Below, one piece after another: positions 1-8,099 of a stretch of DNA of 64,000 bases. The DNA is from Woeseiaceae bacterium (GTDB taxonomy: Bacteria; Pseudomonadota; Gammaproteobacteria; Steroidobacterales; Woeseiaceae), in the NCBI GenBank assembly GCA_028280615.1, contig JANQLK010000051.1:1-64000 (forward strand), given 5' to 3'. How positions within the stretch are numbered: position 1 is the first letter of the stretch; every line of letters starts with the position of its first letter. Both the position numbers and the translations under genes were made by a program. The notes under the pieces are model-generated. The model was not told the origin of the DNA and searched no databases. It saw only the letters and a list, made by a program, of their open reading frames with translations.

Positions 1-128
1 AATTCCTTGAACAATTCGCCGCGGATTTTTGTGGCTGGCAAGGCGCGGCGACGAGTCATAGCGGGCTATGGCGAGGAGCCGCAACGCCGCCAGACGCAAT
101 AAGGACGCGGCGAATGGTTCAACGAATT
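1..128. repeat. Long imperfect inverted repeat (palindromic intergenic element)
   Basis: Positions 1-23 and 106-128 are near-perfect reverse complements. The pairing continues inward with mismatches (about 24-60 against 66-105), so nearly the whole stretch could fold into one long hairpin with its apex near 'catagcgggctatg'. It sits upstream of the small secreted protein gene. It looks like a REP/MITE-type intergenic palindrome; it may start before the window. No coding capacity is claimed. Confidence 0.6.
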
Positions 129-170
129 GACCGGACAGGACACTCAGGTCCTGTAAACACGGAGTTTGCA

Positions 171-521
171 ATGCGAGCGACGATACTCATGCTGGCGATG
201 GTAACGATGGCGCTGATCGCGCCCGCCCATGCGGCATTCGACGTGGTCTCCAGGGCGTACGAAGTGAGCCCGCGGAATTTCACGATGCCCACGACGCCTA
301 ACGGCGGCCTCATCATGCGCGAGTGCAGCGCCTGCGACGCGCGGATGCTCCGCGTGACCAGCACGACGATCTATTCGTTTGACGGCCGGCAGATGTCGCT
401 CGACCGGTTCCGGGAAGCGTTGATGACGGCGCCGGCTGACGCCGTCACGATCGGCGTAACGCACCATCTGGAGTCTGACACGGTGCTGCGGGTTTCGGCA
501 ACGCTCAGCGTGGAGCCGTAG
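171..521 (+). CDS. Small secreted protein of the pilus locus, unknown function
   Basis: This 116-residue protein has a clear Sec signal peptide (hydrophobic core after MRAT, then a cleavage-like APAHA). I chose the ATG at 171 because GGAG lies 7 nt upstream and the signal peptide starts there; a longer reading from 114 would run through the palindromic repeat. The mature part carries a CSAC pair (around residues 46-49 of the precursor), which could bind metal or form a disulfide. Its stop is 2 nt before the pilY1 start, so the two are probably co-translated. I do not recognise the family; a role in pilus assembly or PilY1 handling is inferred only from position. Confidence 0.7.
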   Translation: MRATILMLAMVTMALIAPAHAAFDVVSRAYEVSPRNFTMPTTPNGGLIMRECSACDARMLRVTSTTIYSFDGRQMSLDRFREALMTAPADAVTIGVTHHLESDTVLRVSATLSVEP

Positions 522-523
522 CG

Positions 524-3500
524 ATGGGGCACAGCGTAGTCGGTATCCTCGAGCGTTGGGCCACGGCAGTTCGCCGGATGCTGGCCGGCAGCGCCCTGCT
601 CGTCAGCGCGGCAGCAGTCGCGGATGACACCGAAATCCTGCTGGTCGATCCCGAGCAGCCGCCAAAACCGAACGTGCTGTTCGTCCTGGACACGTCGATT
701 TCCATGAACTCGACCGTGTCGACGAACGATCCCTATGACGACGACACGGACTATGCCGGCGCCTGCGACAGTGACGCGCTGTACTGGTCCGACGTCGACG
801 CCATCCCGGATTGCAGCGCGACGCGCAACTACATCCGGAAGTCGGCGTTTGAATGCGATGCCGCGCTCGATTCGCTCGACCGAGTCGGCGGCTACACGAA
901 CACGTTTGCGCAGTATCGCGGCGGCGACAGGGACGGCGTCGGTTCGAGTCCCGAGCGCTGGCAAAACCTTGCGCCTGGCTACCACAACGCCGTCGTCGAG
1001 TGCCAGGCGGACTCCGGCATTCACGGCGACGGGCGCAGCAGTTTCCGCTACGCGGCGAGTGGAACGGCGCTGTCCGATCCGTTTACCGACCGGGCCGACG
1101 AGGAGCTTTCCTGGGGTAGCGCCCCGCGCAACGTCAGCTACACGGTATACGACGGCAACTACCTGAACTGGCAGGCACAGCCTGACAGCTCGACGACCAC
1201 GCTGACCGAGATCATGCAAACCGCGACCAAGGCCATCCTCGATGCGCAGGTCAACATGAACGTCGGAATCATGCGCTTCAACAATCGCGACGGCGGCCCG
1301 GTCATCTTCGGCCTCGCGGACCTGGAGAACAATCGTACGGCACTCGCCGAGATTATCGAAGAGCTGCCCGCGGACGGCTTCTCGCCGCTGTCCGAGACGC
1401 TGTACGAATCCGCACTCTACTGGCGCGGCGACAGCGCATTTTACGGAGAGCTGGTCAATGATATTCCGACCGATCCGAACGCGCTGGCCTCGACCGCCCC
1501 GGAGGTTTATCGGCAGCCGGCGTTCGGCTCGTGCTCCAAGAACTACGCCGTGCTGCTCACGGACGGCGCTCCCAGCGAAGACCTCGATACGCCGGCGCTG
1601 GCCGCGGGTCTGCCCGATTTCGCGGCGACACTCGGACGCACGGCCTGCGACGGCAGCGGCGAGGGACACTGCCTGGACGACATCGCCGAGTACCTCTCGA
1701 AGATCGACCTGGATCCGACGACACCCGGCGACCAGAGCGTCATCACGCACACGATCGGCTACAACGTCGATCTCGCGCTGCTCGAGGAAACGGCAGCCGA
1801 CTCGGGCGGTCGCTACTTCACGGCGGACGACATGCAGTCTCTGAGCCGCGCGTTCCAGGAAATCGTCGGTAACGTGACCGAACGCGGCGTATCGTTTGTT
1901 GCGCCGACGATCCCGGTCAATTCGTTCAATCGGACGCAGAACCTGGATGAACTCTATTACGCGGTGTTCGGCGTGCGGGCCAACGCGCGTTGGCCCGGCA
2001 ACCTGAAGCGCTACGCAATTCTCGACGGCGCCGTCGTCGACTCCCGCGACATCCCCGCCGTCGATCCGGCGACGGGCCAGTTCGCCGAAACGTCGAGGAG
2101 TTTCTGGTCGGCCGAAGACGACGGCAACTCTGTCGAACTCGGCGGCGCCGCGGGCCAGCTTCCGGATTCGTCCGCTCGCAACGTCTACACCAATATCTCC
2201 GGCGACTCGCTGACGTCGGCGGCAAACGCCGTGAGCGTAGCGAACGCAAACGCCTTCTCCAACGAGGATCTCGGGCTGACCGGAGCGAGCGGAGAGCCGT
2301 CCAGGGACGACCTTATCCGCTGGATCCGTGGCTTGGACGTCGATGCCGTTGTCAAAGGCCAGGTCGGGGGGACCGAACGCCGGTCGATGGGCGACCCGCT
2401 GCATTCGCAGCCGGCGGCCGTGGCATACGGTGGCACGCCTTCCGCCTCGAGGGTTGTCGTGTTCGTGGCCACCAATGACGGTTACCTGCACGCCGTGGAC
2501 GGCCGGACCGGTGTCGAACTCTGGTCGTTTATTCCGCGGGAGTTTCTGTCAAATATGACCCGCCTGTATTTCGACCCCGCCTCGCGCTACAAGACGTACG
2601 GCATCGACGGCAACATCGTCCCGGTCATCAAGGACGTGGACGGCGACGGCGAGATCGAGTCCTCGGACGGCGATTTCGTTTATCTGGTCTTCGGCCTGCG
2701 CCGCGGCGGTTCGAAGTATTACGCCCTCGATGTCACCAACCAAACGACGCCGCGCGTGCTCTGGACGGCGGACTTCCGGGAGTTCGGCGAATCCTGGTCG
2801 ACGCCGTCAGTCGCGAAGATCGACATCGCCGGCGTCTCGCAGAACGCCGACGACGCGGTCGTCGTCATTGGCGGCGGCTACGACACCGTTCACGATACCG
2901 CCGCCTTCAACAGCGATGCTGACGCGTCGGGCGCCGGCATCCACATGCTGGACCTCGTGACCGGGCAGCGCCTCTGGCGCGCCGGTCGGGACAACGCTGC
3001 GGACCTCGAATTGCCGTCGATGACCCGCGCGATACCCGCGAGCGTACGCGTCATCGACATCAACGGCGATACCTTTGCGGACCGGATGTACGCGTCGGAT
3101 CTGGGCGGGCAAATATGGCGCTTCGACGTCGTCAGCGGATCGTCGCGTTCGAATCTGGTAGCGGGCGGCGTTATCGCGCAGCTGGGCGCCGAAGGCACAG
3201 GCAACGAGGGTCCCGCCGATACGCGCCGCTTCTATAATACTCCTGATGTTTCGCTGGTCTCCGACCCATCGCAGCAAAGCCGCTTCCTGGCCGTCAGCAT
3301 CGGCTCGGGATATCGCGCACATCCGCTCGACTCGAGCGCCGCCGACCGCTTCTATTCACTCAGGGACGATGAGGTCTTTGGCCGGCTGACGCAGAACCAG
3401 TACGACAACTTCGACGTCATCGAGCAGGACGATCTCGTCGAAGTCAGCGGCCAGGTACAGACGATCGTTGGCGAAGCCGACCGCGGCTGGATGTTCACGC

Positions 3501-3892
3501 TGCCGCCTGACGAGAAGGTGCTGACCGATTCGGTCACGTTCAACAACGAACTGTTCTTTGTGTCGTATTCGCCGAACACCGACTCGCCGCCCGGCTGTTC
3601 GATCGCTCAGGGACGCAATACGCTGTATCGCATGTCGATCATCAATGGCGACCCGCTGTTCCCTAATCTCGAAACGCTGTCGGGCTCCGCGGCCGATGAT
3701 GAGCGCTCGGAGCCGCTTGCCCAGGGTGGTATCGCGGCGAATCCGGTTTTCGTCTTCCCGCCAAGGCCCACGGGTTGCTCCGACGCCAACTGCGTGCCGC
3801 CACCCATCGCCTGCGTCGGCGTCGAGTGTTTCGATCCGGGCTTCGTCAACAATCCCGTGCGAACGCTCTGGACCCAGGACGGTATAGACTAG
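524..3892 (+). CDS. pilY1: PilY1-like type IV pilus tip/assembly protein
   Basis: A 1122-residue secreted protein, close to usual PilY1 length. The N-terminus is a signal peptide (hydrophobic stretch about residues 20-33). A von Willebrand A-like domain follows, with the MIDAS start DTSIS at about residue 56. The C-terminal third is the PilY1 beta-propeller, with VFVATNDGYLHAVDG near residue 645 and a calcium-binding loop DVDGDGEIESSDGD near 704, equivalent to the loop that regulates pilus retraction in Pseudomonas. PilY1 proteins act at the pilus base or tip in adhesion and extension/retraction control. The gene follows a small secreted protein and is followed 5 nt later by pilE. The usual fimT/pilV/pilW/pilX genes would lie before the window. 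Confidence 0.93.
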   Translation: MGHSVVGILERWATAVRRMLAGSALLVSAAAVADDTEILLVDPEQPPKPNVLFVLDTSISMNSTVSTNDPYDDDTDYAGACDSDALYWSDVDAIPDCSATRNYIRKSAFECDAALDSLDRVGGYTNTFAQYRGGDRDGVGSSPERWQNLAPGYHNAVVECQADSGIHGDGRSSFRYAASGTALSDPFTDRADEELSWGSAPRNVSYTVYDGNYLNWQAQPDSSTTTLTEIMQTATKAILDAQVNMNVGIMRFNNRDGGPVIFGLADLENNRTALAEIIEELPADGFSPLSETLYESALYWRGDSAFYGELVNDIPTDPNALASTAPEVYRQPAFGSCSKNYAVLLTDGAPSEDLDTPALAAGLPDFAATLGRTACDGSGEGHCLDDIAEYLSKIDLDPTTPGDQSVITHTIGYNVDLALLEETAADSGGRYFTADDMQSLSRAFQEIVGNVTERGVSFVAPTIPVNSFNRTQNLDELYYAVFGVRANARWPGNLKRYAILDGAVVDSRDIPAVDPATGQFAETSRSFWSAEDDGNSVELGGAAGQLPDSSARNVYTNISGDSLTSAANAVSVANANAFSNEDLGLTGASGEPSRDDLIRWIRGLDVDAVVKGQVGGTERRSMGDPLHSQPAAVAYGGTPSASRVVVFVATNDGYLHAVDGRTGVELWSFIPREFLSNMTRLYFDPASRYKTYGIDGNIVPVIKDVDGDGEIESSDGDFVYLVFGLRRGGSKYYALDVTNQTTPRVLWTADFREFGESWSTPSVAKIDIAGVSQNADDAVVVIGGGYDTVHDTAAFNSDADASGAGIHMLDLVTGQRLWRAGRDNAADLELPSMTRAIPASVRVIDINGDTFADRMYASDLGGQIWRFDVVSGSSRSNLVAGGVIAQLGAEGTGNEGPADTRRFYNTPDVSLVSDPSQQSRFLAVSIGSGYRAHPLDSSAADRFYSLRDDEVFGRLTQNQYDNFDVIEQDDLVEVSGQVQTIVGEADRGWMFTLPPDEKVLTDSVTFNNELFFVSYSPNTDSPPGCSIAQGRNTLYRMSIINGDPLFPNLETLSGSAADDERSEPLAQGGIAANPVFVFPPRPTGCSDANCVPPPIACVGVECFDPGFVNNPVRTLWTQDGID

Positions 3893-3897
3893 CCACA

Positions 3898-4395
3898 GTG
3901 AACGCCAGGACGAACCACCGCTCTAGCAGGCAGTCGAAAAACCACGTTTTTCAACAGCCTGCCAGGACCTACCGCGGCCGCCGGACCTCTGCCGGTATCA
4001 CGCTGATCGAGCTCATGATCGTCGTCACGATCCTGGCATTCCTCGTGGTCGTTGCCTACCCGAACTACCGGGACGTGTCGGCTCGGGCGAAACGCAACGA
4101 GGCGAAGGCCACACTGCTGCAGATCGCGGCGCAGCAGGAACGCTGGTACCTCAACAACAACAGCTACACGCTCGACATGACGAACCTGGGTTTCGATGTG
4201 GCCGACGGCCACATCACGCCATCCGAGACCTACGTCGTCTCCGTAACGGAGGCCGACCCAAACAACTTCACGGCGATCGCGACCTACCGTCCTAACGACG
4301 CCGAAGCCGGTCGTTGCCGGACTTTTCAGATCGACGGGCGCGGCGAACGTATTTCGTGGCCGCAAACGGATTGCTGGACCCGGACTCGTCGCTGA
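3898..4395 (+). CDS. pilE: Type IV prepilin, PilE-like minor pilin
   Basis: A 165-residue prepilin. The class motif is complete: a basic stretch, then G|ITLIELMIVVTILAFLVVV, with the prepilin peptidase cut after Gly and the conserved Glu at +5; the residue after the cut is Ile rather than the usual Phe. The hydrophobic helix is followed by AYPNYRD and a globular part with a Cys pair (GRCRTF and TDCW) that could form the D-loop disulfide. The start is taken as GTG 3898, 5 nt after the pilY1 stop, because no other in-frame ATG/GTG/TTG lies between it and the motif. This gives an unusually long ~33-residue leader that contains a 17-bp hairpin repeat. It converges with lspA. Confidence 0.85.
   Translation: MNARTNHRSSRQSKNHVFQQPARTYRGRRTSAGITLIELMIVVTILAFLVVVAYPNYRDVSARAKRNEAKATLLQIAAQQERWYLNNNSYTLDMTNLGFDVADGHITPSETYVVSVTEADPNNFTAIATYRPNDAEAGRCRTFQIDGRGERISWPQTDCWTRTRR
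3926..3963 (+). repeat. 17-bp-stem hairpin repeat inside the pilE leader
   Basis: GCAGGC at the left arm pairs with GCCTGC at the right arm, and the inner CGAAAAAC pairs with GTTTTTCA, giving about 15 of 17 paired bases around a 3-nt loop. It resembles the small GAAAAAC/GTTTTTC palindromes scattered in gammaproteobacterial genomes. Here it lies between the pilE start codon and its prepilin cleavage site, so it is translated as part of the leader and could fold in the mRNA just after the start. Confidence 0.6.
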
Positions 4396-4445
4396 CGCGC
4401 GGTCCTGGAGCCTATCTCAAACCGGATTGGGTAATTGGGTAACGC

Positions 4446-5018
4446 TCAGTCTGCGTTACTCCGGTCCACCGTGGCGGCGGGTTGCCGTCCCGAAAAGAAC
4501 AGCGAGTCGACGATCAGGAGTGCCGCACCCATCGTAATGGCTGCATCCGCGACGTTGAATGACGGAAACGGGTCGAAAAACGGCACGCCTGAAAACCGGA
4601 CCTGGATGAAGTCGGTGACATAACCGAGCAGAATCCGATCGACGAGATTGCCGACGGCGCCGCCCAGCACGAGCGCCAGACCGGCCGACAGTACAACGAG
4701 CCCATCCCTGCGGATTCGCCAGAGCCAGACCGCAATGACGCCACTGACCGCCGTTGCGAGGACGACGAAGAACCAGCGTTGCCAGCCGCCCGCATCCGCG
4801 AGCAGGCTCCACGCGGCACCGTAGTTGCGCTGGTGGGTCAGAGCCAGCACGTTCGTCGAGTCGAACGGTATGGGCGGCTGACCGTAGTCGATCGCGCGGA
4901 TGACGAGGTACTTCGTAAACTGATCGACGATAACGACGAGGGTCGCGAGGCTCATCCACAGCGCGAAGCGTCGTTTGCCCAAGCCCGGTTTCTTCATGCT
5001 GTTCTGGTCGTCCGTCAT
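4446..5018 (-). CDS. lspA: Lipoprotein signal peptidase II
   Basis: A 190-residue inner-membrane aspartyl protease that removes signal peptides from diacylglyceryl-prolipoproteins. Four hydrophobic segments are visible. The two catalytic Asp boxes are present: GNLVDRI (Asp about 127) and FNVADAAI (Asp about 158), and the LTHQRNYGAAWSL segment matches the family's N-x-G-A-x-F/W-S motif. The start codon overlaps the ribF stop by 4 nt (ATGA), so it is translationally coupled to ribF. In most gammaproteobacteria ileS lies between these two genes; it is absent here. The window encodes many lipobox proteins that would be its substrates. Confidence 0.95.
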   Translation of the reverse strand: MTDDQNSMKKPGLGKRRFALWMSLATLVVIVDQFTKYLVIRAIDYGQPPIPFDSTNVLALTHQRNYGAAWSLLADAGGWQRWFFVVLATAVSGVIAVWLWRIRRDGLVVLSAGLALVLGGAVGNLVDRILLGYVTDFIQVRFSGVPFFDPFPSFNVADAAITMGAALLIVDSLFFSGRQPAATVDRSNAD

Positions 5019-5971
5019 GCCGCGGATTCGGCGAGTATCGAGCGGGCATTGTCGGCATCGATGTGCATTTGTGCAACCAGCGCGCCTACCTTGTCGTACT
5101 TGACCTGGTCGCGCAGCCTCGCGATGAAGTCCACGTGAATGTACTGACCGTAGATGTTCCGGTCGAAATCAAAAAGGTGCACCTCGAGCAACGGCTTCGT
5201 ACCGTTGAAAGTGGGCCTCGAACCCACGCTCGCGACGCCGTCGACCGTCCCCGGCCCGAGGCCGCTTACGCGCACCGCGAAGATCCCCATCACGGGGCTC
5301 TGTCGTCTGCGCAGGTCGACGTTGGCGGTCGGATAGCCGAGCTGCCGGCCGACCCGCTGCCCGCGGACGACTCGACCGGACATTCGGTACGGCCGTCCGA
5401 GCAGACGCGCCGCCTCGCGCATGTCGCCGGCGACACAGGCTTCGCGCACGGCGGTGCTGCTGACTCGAACGTTGCCGACGAACACGCTGCCCTGCCTCTC
5501 GACGTCGAATCCGAGCGCACGACCGGCGCGCTCGAGTTCCTCGAGTCCGCCTTCGCGGCGGCGTGCAAACCGGAAATCGTCGCCGATGATGACGCGCCGC
5601 GCGTTGAGACCGTGCACGAGTATGCGGCGTATGAAGTCGGCGGCGCTGATGTCGCGCATCGCGGCGGAAAAGCGTGGGCAATAGAAACAGTCGATGCCGA
5701 GCTCTTCCAGGGCCTCGTATTTCTCACGAAAACGCATCAGGCGCGCCGGCGGCCGTGCGGCCTGAAAGAACTCTTTCGGCGTCGGCTCGAAACTCATCAC
5801 CGCCGTGATCAGTCCTCCATCCGCCGCGGACCGGGTGGCCCGATCGAGCAGGCGGCGGTGACCGAGGTGCAAGCCGTCATAGGCCCCGATCGTGACGACG
5901 CTGCCGCATTCGAGGCGCTCGAACGGCAGGTCGCCCAGATGACGAACGAGTTGCATGCGAGTCGGAGGCAT
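5015..5971 (-). CDS. ribF: Bifunctional riboflavin kinase / FAD synthetase
   Basis: A 318-residue protein that phosphorylates riboflavin to FMN and adenylylates FMN to FAD in the cytoplasm. The N-terminal nucleotidyltransferase half shows GAYDGLHLGHRRLL (about residues 28-41; the GxxDGxHxGH ATP site) and later IIGDDFRFA. The C-terminal flavokinase half has GQRVGRQLGYPTANVD, the conserved GR..GxPTAN box, and a late E-V-H-L-F-D-F-D segment. Its start overlaps the murJ stop by one base and its stop overlaps the lspA start, so murJ-ribF-lspA form one compact unit. Length is normal for the family. Confidence 0.95.
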   Translation of the reverse strand: MPPTRMQLVRHLGDLPFERLECGSVVTIGAYDGLHLGHRRLLDRATRSAADGGLITAVMSFEPTPKEFFQAARPPARLMRFREKYEALEELGIDCFYCPRFSAAMRDISAADFIRRILVHGLNARRVIIGDDFRFARRREGGLEELERAGRALGFDVERQGSVFVGNVRVSSTAVREACVAGDMREAARLLGRPYRMSGRVVRGQRVGRQLGYPTANVDLRRRQSPVMGIFAVRVSGLGPGTVDGVASVGSRPTFNGTKPLLEVHLFDFDRNIYGQYIHVDFIARLRDQVKYDKVGALVAQMHIDADNARSILAESAA

Positions 5972-7587
5972 CAGCGTTTCAGGTAGAGCTGCGACGGTCT
6001 AAGGCCGAGCACGATCAGTGCGACAAAGTATATTCCGGCACCGGCCGCAACGCTCGCCGCGAGCCACGTGACTCGACCGGGCAGCCCGGCATCGAGCCAC
6101 CAGTCGAGGGGCTTTCCGAGCCAGTGCAACACGGCCCACATGGCAAGATTGGCGAACAGCATACGACCCAGCAGGCCCGGCCAGTCAGCCGCATGCGCGA
6201 GCACGCCGGAGTTCCGCAGCCCGCGATACAGCAGGACGGCGTTCAAAAGCGCCGCGGCGGACGTCGCGGCCGCGAGCCCCACGTGGGGTGCGGCGAATCC
6301 GCGGCTGGTCAGGTACCAGGCCGAGGCCGCGCTCAGGGTGGCGTTGACGCCAAGTGCCGCGATACCTACCCGCACCGGTGTCCTGGTGTCCTCTCGCGCG
6401 AAGAATGCCGGCGCAAGTACTTTGACGTAAGAAAATCCGACCAGCCCGACCGCATAGGCCTGAAGCGCCATCGCGGTCATCCTGACGTCGTGGGCATCGA
6501 AGATTCCACCGAAGAACAGCGTCACGACGAGCGGCTCCGCAAGCAGAATCAGACCCACCGCGGCGGGCACGGCGATCAGCGCCGTGATCTTCATCGACCA
6601 GTCGAGCGTCCCGGAGAACTCACGCACGGCGCCGCCGGTCCAAAGACGCGACAGGTATGGCAGCGTCACGGTGGCGAGAGCGATGCCGAACAGGCCTAGC
6701 GGAAACTCCATGAGCCGATCGGAGAAATACAGATAGCTGATACTGCCGACGCCGAGCATCGAAGCGATGATGCCGCCCAGGAGAACGTTGACCTGGGCTA
6801 CCGACGAGCCGAATATCGCCGGCACCATCAGTGCAAACGCGCGCTTCACACCCGGATGAGCGGGTCGCCATCGCGGCACACCCAGGACGCCGAGGCGCGC
6901 CAGAAACGGCAGCTGAAACAGGAGCTGGCAGACACCGGCTGCGAATACGGCGTAGGCCAACGACAGCACGGGTTGGTCTAGCCTGGGCGATAGCCAGACC
7001 GCCGCCCCGATCAGCACGATATTCAATATGACCGGAGTGAAGGCAGGCGCGGCGAAGCGCCCGTAGGTATTCAATACGCCGCCCGCGAATGCCGTCAGGG
7101 ACACGAAGAACAGGTAAGGAAACGTGAACCTGAGCATCATGGATGCGAGATTGAAGTCGCCGCCTTCGCCGACGAACCCGGGCGCGACGACCAGTACGAG
7201 TAGCGGCGCGGCGATGACGCCGGCCAGCGTCACGCCGAACAAAACGACGGCGAACGTTCCCGCCATCGAGTCGATGAACGCCTGGGCCTCGGCCCTGGTG
7301 GCGTTCTCCCGGAACCGGGCGAGCACCGGCACGAAGCCCGCCGAAAAGGCGCCTTCGGCAAAGAAGCGGCGCAGCATGTTCGGAATCCGGTTGGCGACGA
7401 GAAACGCGTCCATCACGAGGCCCGCGCCGAAATAGCGGGCGAACACGATGTCGCGCACCAGCCCGAGTATGCGCGAGACCATCGTCATGCCGCCGACGAT
7501 GGTGGTCTTCGCCGCGAGCCTGCGGCCGGTCACCTCGCCGACGGCGGGACGCTCTGGGAGGGGATCCGGGGGCGTAGCGGTGCTCAT
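5971..7587 (-). CDS. murJ: Lipid II flippase MurJ (MviN)
   Basis: A 538-residue MOP-superfamily membrane protein that moves lipid II across the inner membrane for peptidoglycan synthesis. The MurJ signature near the N-terminus is clear: MSRILGLVRDIVFARYFGAG, followed by DAFLVANRIPNMLRRFFAEGAFS at about residues 60-85, which contains the essential arginines. About 13-14 hydrophobic segments follow. It is divergent from rpsT, as in many gammaproteobacteria, and heads the murJ-ribF-lspA unit. ATG start at 7587; the protein begins with a short hydrophilic tail before the first membrane helix. Confidence 0.95.
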   Translation of the reverse strand: MSTATPPDPLPERPAVGEVTGRRLAAKTTIVGGMTMVSRILGLVRDIVFARYFGAGLVMDAFLVANRIPNMLRRFFAEGAFSAGFVPVLARFRENATRAEAQAFIDSMAGTFAVVLFGVTLAGVIAAPLLVLVVAPGFVGEGGDFNLASMMLRFTFPYLFFVSLTAFAGGVLNTYGRFAAPAFTPVILNIVLIGAAVWLSPRLDQPVLSLAYAVFAAGVCQLLFQLPFLARLGVLGVPRWRPAHPGVKRAFALMVPAIFGSSVAQVNVLLGGIIASMLGVGSISYLYFSDRLMEFPLGLFGIALATVTLPYLSRLWTGGAVREFSGTLDWSMKITALIAVPAAVGLILLAEPLVVTLFFGGIFDAHDVRMTAMALQAYAVGLVGFSYVKVLAPAFFAREDTRTPVRVGIAALGVNATLSAASAWYLTSRGFAAPHVGLAAATSAAALLNAVLLYRGLRNSGVLAHAADWPGLLGRMLFANLAMWAVLHWLGKPLDWWLDAGLPGRVTWLAASVAAGAGIYFVALIVLGLRPSQLYLKR

Positions 7588-7676
7588 ACTGGGCCAGAGT
7601 CTAGCGCAAAAAGATTCCTATAATCAGTGTTTTACGACCAAGCTGAACCGGCGCTGGCGGTTGCGTGCCGCCGCCA

Positions 7677-7705
7677 TTGACTTCCCCTGCCCGGAGCTGA
7701 ATAAT
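7677..7705 (+). promoter_or_regulatory. Sigma-70 type promoter for rpsT
   Basis: TTGACT (7677-7682) and AATAAT (7700-7705) are separated by 17 nt, each matching 5 of 6 consensus bases. The -10 ends about 35 nt before the rpsT GTG start, leaving a short leader as is usual for this gene. Confidence 0.65.
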
Positions 7706-7739
7706 ACGCGGCTGTTCAAATCCAGACACGGTTATTGCA

Positions 7740-8006
7740 GTGGCAAACATCAAGTCGGCTCAGAAGCGCGCCCGGCAGGCGGAGAAGACCCGCAAGCACA
7801 ACATGGGCCTCCGCTCGCGTATGCGCACCAAAATCAAAGACGTTCTGAAGGCCTGCGACGCCGGCGACAAAGACGCCGCCGTGGCTGCCTACAAGGATGC
7901 CGTGCCCGTCATCGACAGCATGGTCAACAAGGGCATCGTGACGAAGAACAAGGCTGCGCGGCACAAGAGCCGGCTCAACAAGCGAGTCAAGACACTCGCC
8001 GCCTGA
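7740..8006 (+). CDS. rpsT: 30S ribosomal protein S20
   Basis: An 88-residue S20, which binds 16S rRNA early in small-subunit assembly. The sequence starts MANIKSAQKRARQAEKTR and is Lys/Arg/Ala-rich throughout with the family ending LNKRVKTLA. The start codon is GTG with no obvious Shine-Dalgarno sequence; E. coli rpsT also uses a weak non-ATG (UUG) start linked to autoregulation, so the weak start here is probably functional. It is monocistronic: promoter at 7677-7705 and terminator at 8062-8088. Confidence 0.97.
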   Translation: MANIKSAQKRARQAEKTRKHNMGLRSRMRTKIKDVLKACDAGDKDAAVAAYKDAVPVIDSMVNKGIVTKNKAARHKSRLNKRVKTLAA

Positions 8007-8027
8007 GCCACGGCCGCAAGACAGCAG

Positions 8028-8061
8028 AAACCCGCGCCCTGCGCAAACCCGCGCCCTGCGC
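8028..8061 (+). repeat. Two tandem 17-bp units leading into the rpsT terminator
   Basis: The unit aaacccgcgccctgcgc occurs twice head to tail (8028-8044 and 8045-8061). A third, diverged copy begins at 8062 and forms the left arm of the terminator stem, so the terminator arm has been locally duplicated. Confidence 0.75.
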
Positions 8062-8088
8062 AAACCCGCGCCCCGCGCGGGTTTTTTT
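8062..8088 (+). terminator. Rho-independent terminator of rpsT
   Basis: AAACCCGCGC pairs with GCGCGGGTTT around a small CC-rich loop, followed by an uninterrupted run of seven T. It lies 55 nt after the rpsT stop and just before the convergent GGDEF/EAL gene end. Confidence 0.85.
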
Positions 8089-8099
8089 GTGCCCGCCGG

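Noticed and set aside
371-2491. Long minus-strand frame over pilY1
   Set aside because: Antisense to a clear PilY1 with domain motifs; composition is that of a shadow frame.
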